Shown here piece by piece: positions 16,798-26,602 of a stretch of 64,000 bases of DNA; the stretch's first letter is position 1; the number at the start of each line of letters is the position of its first letter. Location: assembly GCF_037811135.1 (NCBI RefSeq), contig NZ_CP149130.1, positions 4,173,501-4,237,500 on the forward strand. The letters are read 5' to 3'. The notes beneath the pieces are model-generated. The model was not told where the DNA came from, made no database searches, and saw only the letters and a program-made list of their open reading frames with translations. The position numbers and the translations under genes were made by a program. The stretch comes from Aeromonas rivipollensis. GTDB lineage: Bacteria > Pseudomonadota > Gammaproteobacteria > Enterobacterales > Aeromonadaceae.

Positions 16798-17895
16798 ATG
16801 AAGTCATTTATCCGGCAAGAGATTGCCCTGCCCGTTGGCCTGCTGACCCTGCTCTTCTTCAAGACCCTGGGCAGCGACCTGCTGACAGAAGCAACCCCCC
16901 TTGCGGTTTACCTGCCGGTGTCACTGGCCCTGCTCGCCATCGTCACCTGGGCCATCTTCTCCGTCGTGCGTCACTCCGACGCCCTGGCCATCAAGCTGGG
17001 TGAACCTTTCGGCACCCTGATCCTGACCCTGTCGGTCATCTCCCTCGAAGTGGTGATGATCTCCTCCGTGATGCTGACCGGCGACCCCAACCCCACCATG
17101 GCCCGCGACACCATGTTCGCCGTGGTGATGCTGGTGACCAACGGTCTGGTGGGCTTCACCCTGCTGTTTGGCGGCTGGCGCTATCACACCCAGAACTTCA
17201 ATCTGGACGGGGTCAAATCTTACCTGGTCGCCATCATTCCCCTGGCCCTGCTCTGCCTGGTGCTGCCGAACTTCACCCGGGGCGGTACCCTTGGCAGCAT
17301 GTCCAGCGCCATGTCCTGGATGCTGATCATCATCTCGGTGCTGCTCTACGGCGTCTTCCTGCTGATCCAGACCCGCAGCCACAGCCACTTCTTCGTCGAC
17401 AGCGACCACGAGGATCACGAGGAGCACCACGGCATACTGCGCAGCAACGTCTATCACACCCTGCTGCTGCTCGCCTACCTGGTGGTGGTGATACTGCTGG
17501 CCAAGACCCTGGCCATCCCCATCAACTACGGGGTCCATGTGCTGGAGGCACCGGCTGCGCTGGGCGGCTTCATCGTGGCCTGTATAGTGCTCGCACCTGA
17601 AGCCGTGGGCGCCATCAAGGCCGCCTTCAACAACCAGTTGCAGCGCGCCATGAACCTCTACTTCGGTTCGGTGCTGGCCACCATAGCCCTGACGGTCCCC
17701 TCTGTGCTGTTCATCGGCTCCCTGCTCGGGCAGGAGGTGCGCCTCGGCCTCTCCCCTGCCGACATGGTGCTGCTCATCACCACTCTCATGGTGTGCAAGG
17801 TGACCTTCAGCAGTGGCCGCACCAATGTGCTCCATGGCGCCACCCATCTGGTGTTGTTTGTCGTTTATCTGTTCCTGATGTTCGAGCACGAATAA
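16798..17895 (+). CDS. chaA: Calcium/sodium:proton antiporter ChaA
   Basis: 365 residues with about eleven hydrophobic helices. The first alpha repeat contains GEPFGTLILTLSVISLEVVM and the second APEAVGAIKAAFNNQLQRAMNLYFGS, the paired acidic-helix signature of the CaCA superfamily. An acidic/His-rich cytoplasmic loop (SDHEDHEEHH, about residue 200) is typical of ChaA. It exports Na+ or Ca2+ (and K+) in exchange for protons. The 3' end is followed by two degenerate tandem copies. Confidence 0.92.
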   Translation: MKSFIRQEIALPVGLLTLLFFKTLGSDLLTEATPLAVYLPVSLALLAIVTWAIFSVVRHSDALAIKLGEPFGTLILTLSVISLEVVMISSVMLTGDPNPTMARDTMFAVVMLVTNGLVGFTLLFGGWRYHTQNFNLDGVKSYLVAIIPLALLCLVLPNFTRGGTLGSMSSAMSWMLIIISVLLYGVFLLIQTRSHSHFFVDSDHEDHEEHHGILRSNVYHTLLLLAYLVVVILLAKTLAIPINYGVHVLEAPAALGGFIVACIVLAPEAVGAIKAAFNNQLQRAMNLYFGSVLATIALTVPSVLFIGSLLGQEVRLGLSPADMVLLITTLMVCKVTFSSGRTNVLHGATHLVLFVVYLFLMFEHE

Positions 17896-18028
17896 CCGGC
17901 GCCAGCGCTCAGCGGGTACTGTTCGTGGTCTAGCTGTTACTGATGTTCGAACACGAATAGCCGGCGCCAGCGCTCAGCGGGTACTGTTCGTGGTCTAGCC
18001 GTTCCTGATGTTCGAACACGAATAACCG
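17854..18028 (+). repeat. 65-bp tandem repeat (about 2.7 copies) of the chaA 3' end
   Basis: Period exactly 65 bp: units start at 17854, 17919 and 17984. Unit 1 holds the last 14 codons and stop of chaA (LFVVYLFLMFEHE-stop). Unit 2 reads LFVV-stop-LLLMFEHE-stop and unit 3 LFVV-stop-PFLMFEHE-stop in the same phase, each with TAG where chaA has TAT. The spacer CCGGCGCCAGCGCTCAGCGG is identical in units 1 and 2. Confidence 0.92.
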
Positions 18029-18051
18029 CATCCAGCCAGCGCCAGAAACGC

Positions 18052-18078
18052 AAAGACCGCCCATCGGGCGGTCTTTTG
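18052..18078. terminator. Bidirectional terminator between chaA and hutH
   Basis: AAGACCGCCC-ATC-GGGCGGTCTT stem with T-runs on both sides (TTTTG on plus, TTTGCG on minus). It would end chaA and hut transcripts. Confidence 0.8.
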
Positions 18079-18096
18079 TTATGAGCGGATAGCCGC

Positions 18097-19629
18097 TTAG
18101 AGGCTCGGCAGCACCCCGGCCGGGATCAGATCGTTGTAGCTGGCTCGCCCCAGCAGGGCGGCGGCGGCCTCGATGTCCGGCGAGAAGTACCTGTCCTTGT
18201 CGTAGAAGCTGACCTCTTCACGCAGTCGTCCCTTGGCCAGCTCGATGAGCTCTGTGCTGCGCAGGGGGGCGCGGAAGTCGAGTCCTTGAGCCGCGGCGAG
18301 CAGTTCCACCGCCAGTATGCCGCGGGTGTTCTCCGCCATGTCCGCCAGACGGCGACCGGCGAAGGTGGCCATGGAGACGTGATCCTCCTGGTTGGCAGAC
18401 GTCGGCAGGCTGTCCACCGAGGCCGGGTGGGCCAGGGTCTTGTTCTCGGAGGCCAGTGCCGCCGAGGTAACCTGGGCGATCATGAAGCCGGAATTCACCC
18501 CACCGTTGTTGACCAGGAAGGCGGGCAGGCCCGACATCCGGGAATCGATCAGCAGCGCCATGCGTCGCTCGGACAGCGACCCGATCTCGGCGATGGCAAG
18601 GGCCAGGTTGTCGGCGGCGAAGGCCACCGGCTCGGCGTGGAAGTTGCCGCCGGAGAGGATCTCTTCATCCTCGGCAAACACCAGGGGGTTGTCTGAGACC
18701 GCGTTGGCCTCGCACACCAGCACCTCGGCGGCGTGACGGATCTGGGCCAGACAGGCCCCCATTACCTGCGGCTGGCAGCGCAGTGAGTAGGGATCCTGCA
18801 CCTTCTCGCAGTTGTGATGGGACATGCCGATCTCGCTGCCATCCACCAGCAGGTGGCGGTAGCAGGCGGCGGCCTCGATCTGGCCACGCTGACCGCGCAC
18901 TTCATGGATGCGGGCATCGAACGGACGGCGACTGCCCAGGGCAGCCTCCACGCTCATGGCACCTATGGTGATGGCGCCGGCGAACAGATCCTCGGCGTGG
19001 AACAGCCCCTCCAGCGCGAACGCCGTGCTGGCCTGGGTGCCGTTGAGCAGTGCCAGCCCCTCCTTGGGTGCCAGGGCGATGGGCTCCAAGCCCGCAATCT
19101 TGAGCGCAGTGGCGGCGTCGATCAGCTCGCCCTTGTGGCGGGCCTTGCCTTCGCCTATCAGCAGGCAGCTCATGTGGGCCAGGGGGGCCAGGTCGCCAGA
19201 GGCGCCGACGGAGCCCTTCTTCGGCACCACGGGGTACACCTCGGCGTTGATGAGGGTCATCAGGGCCTCGAGCACCTCCAGCCGAATGCCTGAAAATCCC
19301 CGGGCGAGCGAGTTGACCTTGAGCACCATCATCAGCCGCACGGTAGCGTCATCCATGTACTCGCCAATCCCGGCGGCGTGGGAGAGCACGATGGAGCGCT
19401 GCAGTTCATCCAGCTGCTCCACCGGGATACGGGTGTTGGCCAGCAGGCCAAAGCCGGTGTTGATGCCGTACACCACGCGGTTTTGCTCGATCACCTTGGT
19501 GACCACGGCTGCGGAGGCGTGGATCCCCGGCAGGGCGGACGAGTCCAGGCTGACATGGACAGGCTCGCGGCTGACGCGGCGCAGGGTGGCGAGGCAGAGC
19601 TTGCCCGGTTGCAGATTGAGTTCAAACAT
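18097..19629 (-). CDS. hutH: Histidine ammonia-lyase HutH
   Basis: 510 residues, standard HutH length. [19 protein letters not shown] (about residues 140-158) contains the Ala-Ser-Gly that cyclises to the MIO cofactor. Deaminates histidine to urocanate, the first step of the pathway. Last gene of hutI-hutG-hutU-hutH, starting one base after hutU ends. Confidence 0.97.
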   Translation of the reverse strand: MFELNLQPGKLCLATLRRVSREPVHVSLDSSALPGIHASAAVVTKVIEQNRVVYGINTGFGLLANTRIPVEQLDELQRSIVLSHAAGIGEYMDDATVRLMMVLKVNSLARGFSGIRLEVLEALMTLINAEVYPVVPKKGSVGASGDLAPLAHMSCLLIGEGKARHKGELIDAATALKIAGLEPIALAPKEGLALLNGTQASTAFALEGLFHAEDLFAGAITIGAMSVEAALGSRRPFDARIHEVRGQRGQIEAAACYRHLLVDGSEIGMSHHNCEKVQDPYSLRCQPQVMGACLAQIRHAAEVLVCEANAVSDNPLVFAEDEEILSGGNFHAEPVAFAADNLALAIAEIGSLSERRMALLIDSRMSGLPAFLVNNGGVNSGFMIAQVTSAALASENKTLAHPASVDSLPTSANQEDHVSMATFAGRRLADMAENTRGILAVELLAAAQGLDFRAPLRSTELIELAKGRLREEVSFYDKDRYFSPDIEAAAALLGRASYNDLIPAGVLPSL

Positions 19630-19630
19630 C

Positions 19631-21334
19631 TTATTTCACCCCTTTGCCAGCTGTGTTCAGCATCGGCAGATCCAGTTTCGCCTCTTGGGCACAGTTGATG
19701 GCAATCTCGTAGCCCGCGTCCGCGTGGCGCATCACACCGGTGGCTGGATCGTTGCGCAGCACGCGGCCGACCCGCTTGGCGGCGTCGTCGCTGCCGTCAC
19801 AGACGATCACCACCCCGGAGTGTTGGGAGAAGCCCATGCCGACCCCACCACCGTGGTGCAGGGAGACCCAGGTAGCGCCGCCTGCGGTGTTCAGCATGGC
19901 GTTGAGCAGGGGCCAGTCGGAGACGGCGTCCGAGCCATCCATCATGGATTCGGTCTCCCGGTTCGGGCTCGCCACCGAGCCGGAGTCCAGGTGGTCGCGG
20001 CCGATGACCACGGGCGCTTTCAGCTCGCCATTCTTCACCATCTCGTTGAAGGCCAGGCCCAGGCGTACCCGATCCTTGACTCCGACCCAGCAGATCCGAG
20101 CCGGCAGGCCCTGGAAGGCGATGCGCTCGCGGGCCATGTCGAGCCAGTTGTGCAGGTGGGGATCGTCCGGGATCAGCTCCTTCACCTTCTGGTCGGTCTT
20201 GTAGATGTCTTCCGGATCCCCGGACAGGGCTACCCAGCGGAAGGGGCCTATGCCCTCGCAGAACAGCGGGCGAATATAGGCCGGTACGAAGCCCGGGAAG
20301 TCGAAGGCATTTTTCACCCCTTCTTCCAGCGCCATCTGGCGGATGTTATTCCCATAATCGAGCGTGGCAGCACCACGGGCTTGCAGGGTCAGCATGGCTT
20401 CCACCTGGCGGGCCATGGAGTGACGAGCCGCCTGGTTCACCTCCTGGGGGGCGGATTTTTGCAGCTCACGCCACTGGGCGACGCTCCAACCCTGGGGCAG
20501 GTAGCCGTGGATGGGGTCGTGGGCCGAGGTCTGGTCGGTCACCACGTCCGGGGTGATGCCACGGGCCACCAGCTCGGCGAAGACGTCGGCGGCGTTGCCG
20601 AGCAGGCCGACGGAGACGGCACTGCCGCTGCGTTTGGCTTCCTCGACCATGGCCAGCGCCTCATCCAGGCTGTGGGCCTTCTTGTCGACGTAGCGGGTCT
20701 TGAGGCGGAAATCGATGCGGGTCTCGTCGCACTCCACGGCGATCATGGAGAAGCCGGCCATGGTGGCGGCCAGGGGCTGGGCGCCGCCCATGCCACCCAG
20801 ACCGCCGGTGAGGATCCAGCGTCCTTTCGGTTCGCCGTTGAAGTGCTGGTTAGCCACCGCAAAGAAGGTCTCGTAGGTGCCCTGCACTATCCCCTGGGTG
20901 CCTATGTAGATCCAGGAGCCGGCGGTCATCTGGCCGTACATCATCAGACCCTTCTTGTCGAGCTCGTTGAAGTGCTCCCAGTTGGCCCAGTGGGGCACTA
21001 GGTTGGAGTTGGCGATCAGCACCCGGGGCGCGTCCTTGTGGGTCTGGAACACCCCGACCGGCTTGCCGGATTGCACCAGCAGGGTCTGGTCGTCCTCGAG
21101 ACGGGTCAGCACCTCGACGATCTTGTCGTAGCAGGCCCAGTTGCGGGCGGCGCGGCCTATACCGCCATAGACCACCAGGGACTGGGGATGCTCGGCCACC
21201 TCCGGATCCAGGTTGTTCATCAGCATCCGCAGGGGCGCCTCGGTCAGCCAGCTCTTGGCGGTCAGCTCGGTGCCGCGGGGGGCACGGATGACCCGGCTCG
21301 GGTCGTGACGGGGATCCTGGTGTTGCACAGACAT
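19631..21334 (-). CDS. hutU: Urocanate hydratase HutU
   Basis: 567 residues from [19 protein letters not shown] with AAGGAG eight bases upstream; longer in-frame extensions fall in hutG sequence. Family motifs: [17 protein letters not shown], the NAD-binding [18 protein letters not shown] (about residues 180-200) and [17 protein letters not shown] near 330. Converts urocanate to imidazolonepropionate with tightly bound NAD+. Confidence 0.97.
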   Translation of the reverse strand: MSVQHQDPRHDPSRVIRAPRGTELTAKSWLTEAPLRMLMNNLDPEVAEHPQSLVVYGGIGRAARNWACYDKIVEVLTRLEDDQTLLVQSGKPVGVFQTHKDAPRVLIANSNLVPHWANWEHFNELDKKGLMMYGQMTAGSWIYIGTQGIVQGTYETFFAVANQHFNGEPKGRWILTGGLGGMGGAQPLAATMAGFSMIAVECDETRIDFRLKTRYVDKKAHSLDEALAMVEEAKRSGSAVSVGLLGNAADVFAELVARGITPDVVTDQTSAHDPIHGYLPQGWSVAQWRELQKSAPQEVNQAARHSMARQVEAMLTLQARGAATLDYGNNIRQMALEEGVKNAFDFPGFVPAYIRPLFCEGIGPFRWVALSGDPEDIYKTDQKVKELIPDDPHLHNWLDMARERIAFQGLPARICWVGVKDRVRLGLAFNEMVKNGELKAPVVIGRDHLDSGSVASPNRETESMMDGSDAVSDWPLLNAMLNTAGGATWVSLHHGGGVGMGFSQHSGVVIVCDGSDDAAKRVGRVLRNDPATGVMRHADAGYEIAINCAQEAKLDLPMLNTAGKGVK

Positions 21335-21399
21335 AGACACTCCTTGTTTATCAATGCAGCCGCCATGCGGGGGCACAGTACCCCTGGCGAGTCGGCCGG

Positions 21400-22338
21400 C
21401 TACTTGGTGAGTTGATGGACCAGCCGGGCGGCCACGCGGGCGCTGCGGCTGTCCAGATCCAGACTCGGGTTGTACTCGGCCAGATCGGCAAGCCTGAGCT
21501 TGCCGCTGGCCCGGATATGGGCGATCAGGGGTTCGATGACGGCCAGCTCGACGCCGCGGGCGGCGGGGGCGCTCACCCCCGGCATCAGGTTGGCGGGTAG
21601 CACGTCGAGATCGATGGTGAGGTAGAGGTGATCGCAGCGGGCGATAAAGGCGTCCAGCCCCGCCAGCAACACCGGCAGCTCGGCCTGGGTCATCTCCTCG
21701 TCCAGCACATGCCAGACCCCCAGCGTCTCGGCGCGGGCAAAGAGCGCCGCCGTGTTGGCGGTCTCGGCCACCCCGAGGCATGCGTAGGTAAAGGGCGTAC
21801 CCTGGGCGGCGCACTGCTCGGCTATCTGGAAGAAGGGGGTGCCTGAGCTGGCGTACTCCTGCTTCATGCGCAGATCGAAGTGGGCATCGAAGTTGATGAT
21901 GCCGACCCGCCCCTTGCCACCCAGATGGCGATTGAGGCCGCTCCAGCTGCCGAAGGCCACCTCGTGACCACCTCCCAGCACCAGCGGGAAGTGTCCCAGA
22001 TCCAGCGCACGGGCGACCCGCTCGGCCAGCCTGTCGTGGGCGGCATCGAGATCGCCGTCCTCGCAGGCCAGATCGCCGCCGTCATGGACGGGACGGCCCA
22101 GGTGCCAGGCGGTGTTGGCGAGCAGCTTGCGCACCGCCAGCGGGGCAGCGGCGGCGCCGACCCGCCCCTTGTTGCGGCGCACCCCTTCGTCACAGGCAAA
22201 ACCGAGCAGCACCACGCCGGGCTCGCTGTCGTCTTGCCAGGGCTGCACCTTGTCGTGCCAGCGCAGGGCCAGTTCACCATCTTCCGGATCCCGGCGCCCC
22301 TGCCAGACCGACATGTCGGCCATGTTGAACTTATCCAT
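21400..22338 (-). CDS. hutG: Formimidoylglutamase HutG (arginase family)
   Basis: 312 residues with the ureohydrolase manganese motifs GGGHEVAFG (about 129-137), NFDAHFDLR (about 155-163) and [14 protein letters not shown] (about 247-260). It hydrolyses N-formimidoyl-L-glutamate to glutamate and formamide, the one-step end of the pathway. Its ATG overlaps the hutI stop by eight bases, so the two are coupled. Confidence 0.95.
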   Translation of the reverse strand: MDKFNMADMSVWQGRRDPEDGELALRWHDKVQPWQDDSEPGVVLLGFACDEGVRRNKGRVGAAAAPLAVRKLLANTAWHLGRPVHDGGDLACEDGDLDAAHDRLAERVARALDLGHFPLVLGGGHEVAFGSWSGLNRHLGGKGRVGIINFDAHFDLRMKQEYASSGTPFFQIAEQCAAQGTPFTYACLGVAETANTAALFARAETLGVWHVLDEEMTQAELPVLLAGLDAFIARCDHLYLTIDLDVLPANLMPGVSAPAARGVELAVIEPLIAHIRASGKLRLADLAEYNPSLDLDSRSARVAARLVHQLTK

Positions 22339-23566
22339 GGAGCGTCTCCTCCCCGTCGAGAACCCGGCTGACCAGCTGATCGACCCCGATCAGGTAGCTG
22401 ATCTCCGAGGGATGGGTGCAATTCCAGACCAGAAAATCGGCCTGCATGCCCACTCTCAGCTGCCCCAGACGCTCCTGCTCGCCGAGCGCCCGGGCGGCGT
22501 GACGGGTCACCCCGGCCATGGCCTCGACCGGGGTCAGGCCGAACAGGGTGCAGGCCATGTTCATGGCCATGCGCAGGGAGACGATGGGAGCCGTGCCCGG
22601 GTTGATGTCGGAGGAGACCGCCATGGGCACACCCGCCTTGCGCAGGGCGGCGACCGGCGGCAGCTTGGCCTCTTTGAGGAAGTAGAAGGCGGTGGGCAGC
22701 AGGGTGGCGACCACGCCACGGTGGGCCAGCGCCTGGATCCCGTCCTGATCCAGATACTCCAGATGATCCACCGAGAGGGCACCGAAATTGGCGGCGAGGG
22801 TGCTGCCCCCCAGGTTGGAGAGCTGATCCATATGACCCTTCACCGCGAGATTGTACTGATCCGCCGCCAGATAGACCTGCTCGGTCTGGGCCAGGGAGAA
22901 GCCGATGTGCTCGCAGAAGACGTCCACCGCATCCGCCAGACCCGCCTCGGCGGCCGCCGGGATGATCTCCTGGCAGATGGTCTCGACCCAGGAGTCGGGA
23001 TCGTCGCGGTACTCCGGCGGCACCGCATGGGCGGCCAGCAAGGTGGTCTTGACCCGGATGGGCAGCGTCTCCCCCAGCCGACGGGCGACCCGCAGCATCT
23101 TGAGCTCGTCCACCAGGGTGAGGCCATAGCCGGACTTGATCTCCACAGTGGTGACCCCTTCCCGGATCAGGGACTTGATCCTCGGCACCGCCAGCTCATA
23201 GAGCCGATCCTCGCTGGCCGCGCGGGTGGCCCGCACGGTGGAGAGGATGCCACCCCCCTTGCGGGCGATGTCGCTGTAGGGTACGCCCTGCTGGCGCAGC
23301 TCGAACTCCTCGGCCCGGCTGCCGGCAAAGATGAGGTGGGTGTGGCAGTCGATGAGGCCAGGAGTCACCAGCCTGCCCTTCATGTCACGCCAGTGGGCGG
23401 GATGGGGTCCCTTGAGATCCTGCATGGGGACCAGGGCGTGGATCCTGCCTTCATGCACGCCGAGGGCATGGGGTTCCAGCAGACCGTAGTCCGCCAGATC
23501 GGAGCGCAGGGTGGCGGGTGTCACGTTGAGCCAGACCCGCTCGCAGTTCAACAGTTCCTTGTTCAT
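22331..23566 (-). CDS. hutI: Imidazolonepropionase HutI
   Basis: 411 residues from MNKELLNCERVWLNV, chosen because AGAGG precedes it and because the upstream extension would read through the HutC box. Amidohydrolase motifs: LIDCHTHLIFAGSR (metal HxH, about residue 75), EIKSGYGL, TLLAAHAVP, VDVFCEHIGF, GHMDQLSN and VSSDINPGTAP. Opens the imidazolone ring to formimidoylglutamate. First gene of the operon behind the HutC box. Confidence 0.96.
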   Translation of the reverse strand: MNKELLNCERVWLNVTPATLRSDLADYGLLEPHALGVHEGRIHALVPMQDLKGPHPAHWRDMKGRLVTPGLIDCHTHLIFAGSRAEEFELRQQGVPYSDIARKGGGILSTVRATRAASEDRLYELAVPRIKSLIREGVTTVEIKSGYGLTLVDELKMLRVARRLGETLPIRVKTTLLAAHAVPPEYRDDPDSWVETICQEIIPAAAEAGLADAVDVFCEHIGFSLAQTEQVYLAADQYNLAVKGHMDQLSNLGGSTLAANFGALSVDHLEYLDQDGIQALAHRGVVATLLPTAFYFLKEAKLPPVAALRKAGVPMAVSSDINPGTAPIVSLRMAMNMACTLFGLTPVEAMAGVTRHAARALGEQERLGQLRVGMQADFLVWNCTHPSEISYLIGVDQLVSRVLDGEETLHG

Positions 23567-23579
23567 ACCGACCTCTAAA

Positions 23580-23589
23580 TGTATATACA
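23580..23589. promoter_or_regulatory. HutC operator 1 (TGTATATACA) at the hutI promoter
   Basis: Perfect 10-bp palindrome 13 bp upstream of the hutI ATG, just downstream of a TATAAA-like -10 element (23594-23599, minus strand). It should cover the transcription start so that HutC blocks initiation until urocanate releases it. HutC-family operators of this form are known; binding here is inferred. Confidence 0.8.
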
Positions 23590-23620
23590 ATAATTTATAG
23601 CCGATCTCTGGCGAGAAAGA

Positions 23621-23636
23621 AAGGATCAAGTTCACA
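23621..23636 (-). promoter_or_regulatory. Possible CRP half-site upstream of hutI
   Basis: Minus strand TGTGA-ACTTGA-TCCTT: the left half matches the CRP consensus and the right half partly. Its centre lies about 41-42 bp upstream of the start predicted from TATAAA, the class II activator position. This would fit carbon-catabolite control of hut genes, known in enterobacteria. Only one half-site is good. Confidence 0.4.
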
Positions 23637-23671
23637 TCTTGATAACAGCGGTTTCATTAGAGTTTAAGCAC

Positions 23672-23699
23672 AAAAAAGCCCACCAAAGGGTGGGCTCTT
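23672..23699 (-). terminator. Terminator after hutC
   Basis: Minus strand AGAGCCCACC-CTTT-GGTGGGCT followed by TTTTTT. It separates hutC from hutIGUH, so the catabolic operon needs its own promoter between here and 23566. Confidence 0.88.
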
Positions 23700-23710
23700 A
23701 AAGCAAGATA

Positions 23711-23720
23711 TGTATATACA
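23711..23720. promoter_or_regulatory. HutC operator 2 (TGTATATACA), just after the hutC stop
   Basis: Identical in all ten bases to the hutI box and 131 bp from it, lying one base beyond the hutC stop codon and before the hutC terminator. It is too far upstream to block RNA polymerase at hutI directly; looping or a roadblock at the 3' end of hutC are possible roles. Confidence 0.7.
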
Positions 23721-23721
23721 A

Positions 23722-24426
23722 TCAGGCCAATCGGGTCTTGGAGCTCAGCTTGTAGCGGGAGCCTGGCGAGAGCAGCCTGGCGTAGGAGACCAGGAAGCCA
23801 TCCGACCAGGTGCGGCGATGCAGCAGCAGGCAGGGGGTATCGACCCTCACCTGCAGCAGGCCCGCCTCGCCGGCGCTCGGCAGCGCAGCCTCCACCACGT
23901 GCTCCATCTCGGAGAGGGGGCAGACTTCCATCAGATAGCTGTTCGGCGTCTGTTTCGTGAAGTCCTGCTCGCCATAGCCGGGCAGGCGCTCGGCATCGAC
24001 GAAACGCTCCTCCAGTTGCAGCGGCTCCCCATCGGCCTGATGGACGATGAGGCTGTGGAAGGTGGGCGCCCCGACCCGCAAACCCAGTCGCACCGCCACC
24101 TTCTCGTCCGCAGCCTGGCGCTGCAGGCGGATCACCCGGGCGCTGTACTGGCTGCCCCGCTCGGCGATCTCGTCGGCTATGTTGCGAATGGCCAGCAGCG
24201 GCGACTCGGCACGCCTGTCCGCCACGAAGCTGCCGGAGCCGGCGGTGCGATTGAGCCAGCCCTCGGCTACCAGTTCACGCAGCGCCTTGTTGACCGTCAT
24301 CCGGCTCACGGCAAACTGCTCGCACAGGGCGGCCTCGGTCGGGATCCTGTCGCCTGCCTGATAGTGGCGTTCGCGGATCCCGTCCAGGATGTGCTGTTTG
24401 ATCTGCAGATAGAGGGCGGGTGCCAC
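23722..24426 (-). CDS. hutC: Histidine utilisation repressor HutC (GntR/UTRA family)
   Basis: 234 residues from a GTG with GAGGAA seven bases upstream. N-terminal winged helix-turn-helix (PTEAALCEQFAVSRMTVNKA, about residues 30-49, then GWLNRTAGSGSFVA), followed by a UTRA effector domain (LIVHQADGEPLQLEERFVDA). Urocanate is the expected inducer. It starts 11 bp after the carbonic anhydrase gene ends and precedes the hut genes, separated by a terminator and two operator boxes. Confidence 0.95.
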   Translation of the reverse strand: MAPALYLQIKQHILDGIRERHYQAGDRIPTEAALCEQFAVSRMTVNKALRELVAEGWLNRTAGSGSFVADRRAESPLLAIRNIADEIAERGSQYSARVIRLQRQAADEKVAVRLGLRVGAPTFHSLIVHQADGEPLQLEERFVDAERLPGYGEQDFTKQTPNSYLMEVCPLSEMEHVVEAALPSAGEAGLLQVRVDTPCLLLHRRTWSDGFLVSYARLLSPGSRYKLSSKTRLA

Positions 24427-24437
24427 CGATGGGTTCC

Positions 24438-25097
24438 TCAGCGACGACGGTGAGGCGGACGCATGTCCGGCCAGGCACGGTAGACGTCCGGGATCTGATC
24501 AGGGCCGCTGATGCAGAGATCGAGATCGTGCAGCAGACCGTCCTTGATGCCGTAGATCCAGCCGTGCACCGCCAGCTCCTGCCCCTTGCGCCAGGCATTC
24601 TGGATGATGGTGGTGTGGCAGACGTTGGCAACCTGCTCGGCCACGTTCAGCTCGCACAGGTAGTCGAAGCGCTCGTGCTCATCCTCGATGGCTTCGAGCT
24701 GTTCGCCGTACTTGAAATAGACATCCTTGATGTTGCGCAGCCAGTTGTCGATGAGGCCCAGCTCCTGGTTCTGCATCGCCGCCTTGACGCCGCCGCAACC
24801 GTAGTGGCCGCAGACGATGATGTGCTTCACCTTGAGCACCTCCACCGCGTATTGCAGCACCGAGAGGCAGTTGAAATCGGTATGCACCACCAGATTGGCG
24901 ACGTTGCGGTGGACGAAGACATCCCCCGGCAGCAGCCCCATCAGCTGGTTGGCGGGTACCCGGCTGTCGGAGCAGCCGATCCAGAGGTATTCGGGCGCCT
25001 GCTGGGCGGAGAGGGTAGCGAAGAAATCGGGATCTTCGGCCTTGATCCGTTCCGCCCACTCGCGGTTATTGGTAAACAGGTCGTTCAACAGTTTCAC
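24438..25097 (-). CDS. can: Beta-class carbonic anhydrase Can
   Basis: 219 residues from a GTG (GTG AAA CTG TTG AAC) with GGGAGA upstream; this matches the usual 220-residue length. Zinc ligands are in WIGCSDSRVP (Cys and Asp) and CGHYGCGGV (His, Cys), with FVHRNVANLV between. Interconverts CO2 and bicarbonate in the cytoplasm. It is followed closely by hutC but is functionally unrelated. Confidence 0.95.
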   Translation of the reverse strand: MKLLNDLFTNNREWAERIKAEDPDFFATLSAQQAPEYLWIGCSDSRVPANQLMGLLPGDVFVHRNVANLVVHTDFNCLSVLQYAVEVLKVKHIIVCGHYGCGGVKAAMQNQELGLIDNWLRNIKDVYFKYGEQLEAIEDEHERFDYLCELNVAEQVANVCHTTIIQNAWRKGQELAVHGWIYGIKDGLLHDLDLCISGPDQIPDVYRAWPDMRPPHRRR

Positions 25098-25183
25098 TTC
25101 TGCTCTCCCTAACTGTGGCAGTGGCGGCAACATACCATACACAAGGGTAACCAAGGCAAGGCCGACCAGATCCCGATGAAACA

Positions 25184-25209
25184 AAAACAGGGCCATCAGG
25201 CCCTGTTTT
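25184..25209 (-). terminator. Terminator after rpoH
   Basis: Minus strand AAAACAGGGCC-TGAT-GGCCCTGTTTTT. It ends rpoH transcripts before can; the symmetric A-tract could let it act on the other strand too. Confidence 0.85.
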
Positions 25210-25221
25210 CTACAAGAGAAT

Positions 25222-25318
25222 GCCCTCAGGCATCCATGGCGTCTTTCAGTTTCTTGAGCGGTTCACAGGCTCGGCGAATGCCCTCAAGCGGCCATCGCAT
25301 CCTTCAGCTTCTTGAGCG
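25222..25318 (-). repeat. Degenerate tandem copy of the rpoH 3' end
   Basis: rpoH ends [14 protein letters not shown] followed by GGGCATTC (25280-25318). Fifty-eight bp downstream (25222-25260) the sequence reads [14 protein letters not shown] followed by GGGCATTC in the same strand and phase, with mainly third-position differences. The terminator follows the copy. Confidence 0.85.
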
Positions 25319-26138
25319 CGTTCTTCTCAAGCTGACGCACACGCTCGGCGGACACACCGTAGTTGTCTGCCAGCTCCTGCAAGGTGGTCTTGCTCTCCTC
25401 ATCCAGCCAGCGGGCGCGGATGATGTGCTGGCTGCGCTCGTCCAGGGTGGCCATGGCCGCACTCAGGCGACGGGTGGCGTGGCTGTCCCAGTTGTCGTTC
25501 TCTATGGTGGCGGCCAGATCGGAAGACTTGTCTTCCAGATAATGGACGGGGGCGAAGCCACCTTCATCCTCATCGTCACCGACCAGATCGAAGGCCTGAT
25601 CGTAGTTGCTCATGCGCGCTTCCATCTCGGTGACGTCCGCGGCAGAAACCCCGAGATCCGCGGCAACGGCCTGCACCTCTTCGTGATTCAGCCAGCCCAG
25701 ACGCTTCTTGGACTTGCGCAGGTTGAAGAACAGCTTGCGCTGGGCCTTGGTGGTGGCCACCTTGACCATGCGCCAGTTGCGCAGCACATATTCGTGGATC
25801 TCGGCCTTGATCCAGTGCACGGCGAAGGAGACCAGACGCACCCCGACACTCGGGTCGAAGCGCTTGACCGCCTTCATCAGGCCGATATTGCCTTCCTGCA
25901 CCAGATCGGCCTGAGGCAGGCCATAGCCGGAGTAGCTCTTGGCCACGTGAACGACAAAACGCAGATGCGACATGACCAGCTGACGGGCAGCCTCGAGATC
26001 GCCACCCTGCTGCAAACGCATCGCCAGTTCACGCTCTTCCTCCGCGCTCAGCACGGGGATCGAGTTGACGGCTTGGATATAGCCTTCCAGACTACCTTGC
26101 GGAATCAGAGCCATAGTGCGTTGCAATGAAGTTCCCAT
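25284..26138 (-). CDS. rpoH: Heat-shock sigma factor RpoH (sigma-32)
   Basis: 284 residues with region 2 ([20 protein letters not shown] and [20 protein letters not shown]), the RpoH box [15 protein letters not shown] specific to sigma-32, and the region 4 helix-turn-helix [20 protein letters not shown]. Directs RNA polymerase to heat-shock promoters. It lies downstream of ftsX as in enterobacteria, 464 bp away. Confidence 0.97.
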   Translation of the reverse strand: MGTSLQRTMALIPQGSLEGYIQAVNSIPVLSAEEERELAMRLQQGGDLEAARQLVMSHLRFVVHVAKSYSGYGLPQADLVQEGNIGLMKAVKRFDPSVGVRLVSFAVHWIKAEIHEYVLRNWRMVKVATTKAQRKLFFNLRKSKKRLGWLNHEEVQAVAADLGVSAADVTEMEARMSNYDQAFDLVGDDEDEGGFAPVHYLEDKSSDLAATIENDNWDSHATRRLSAAMATLDERSQHIIRARWLDEESKTTLQELADNYGVSAERVRQLEKNALKKLKDAMAA

Positions 26139-26602
26139 GTTCTACCTCTTACTTTTCAATCGAATCAGTCTAACACCCTGAGAGGGCCTGTCTACTGACC
26201 GGGTGCCAATCTGCGGCCCACATCAAACATAAGTCAAACATCGGCCCCAGCATGAACCCGGCCTATCTTAGGCTGACGGGATGAATCATAAATGAACGGT
26301 CAAAAAAAAGGGGTCACAGTGAAGGACCCCTGAAAAGTAGCATGCTAAGTCCATTGTTGCGGAGCTCGCAACCTTCACATGCTTGCCAAGTCAGACGAGC
26401 AAGGCAGAGGGGCCACACCCGTATAAATTCTGTTGCACTAGATAGACTGTTTATAAATCAAAAGGTTCACAGGATCCAAATATGATCCTTGGTGCAGGCC
26501 TCATTCAGATTACTCTGAGAAAGTGACCCGTGCCAGAAACGGGCCACTCTTTTACTTGATCCAGTTCGCAAAATCCAGCGCTTTAAAATGCTGATAAATT
26601 AA
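26139..26602. other. Region between rpoH and ftsX
   Basis: 464 bp with no plausible gene. It should hold the rpoH promoters (minus strand). The only clear element is the ftsX terminator at 26522-26548. I could not assign a sigma-E or sigma-70 promoter with confidence. Confidence 0.5.
26522..26548 (-). terminator. Probable terminator after ftsX
   Basis: Minus strand GTGGCCCGT-TTCTGGC-ACGGGTCAC then TTTCT: a 9-bp stem with one G-U pair. The T-tract is short, so strength is moderate. Confidence 0.6.
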
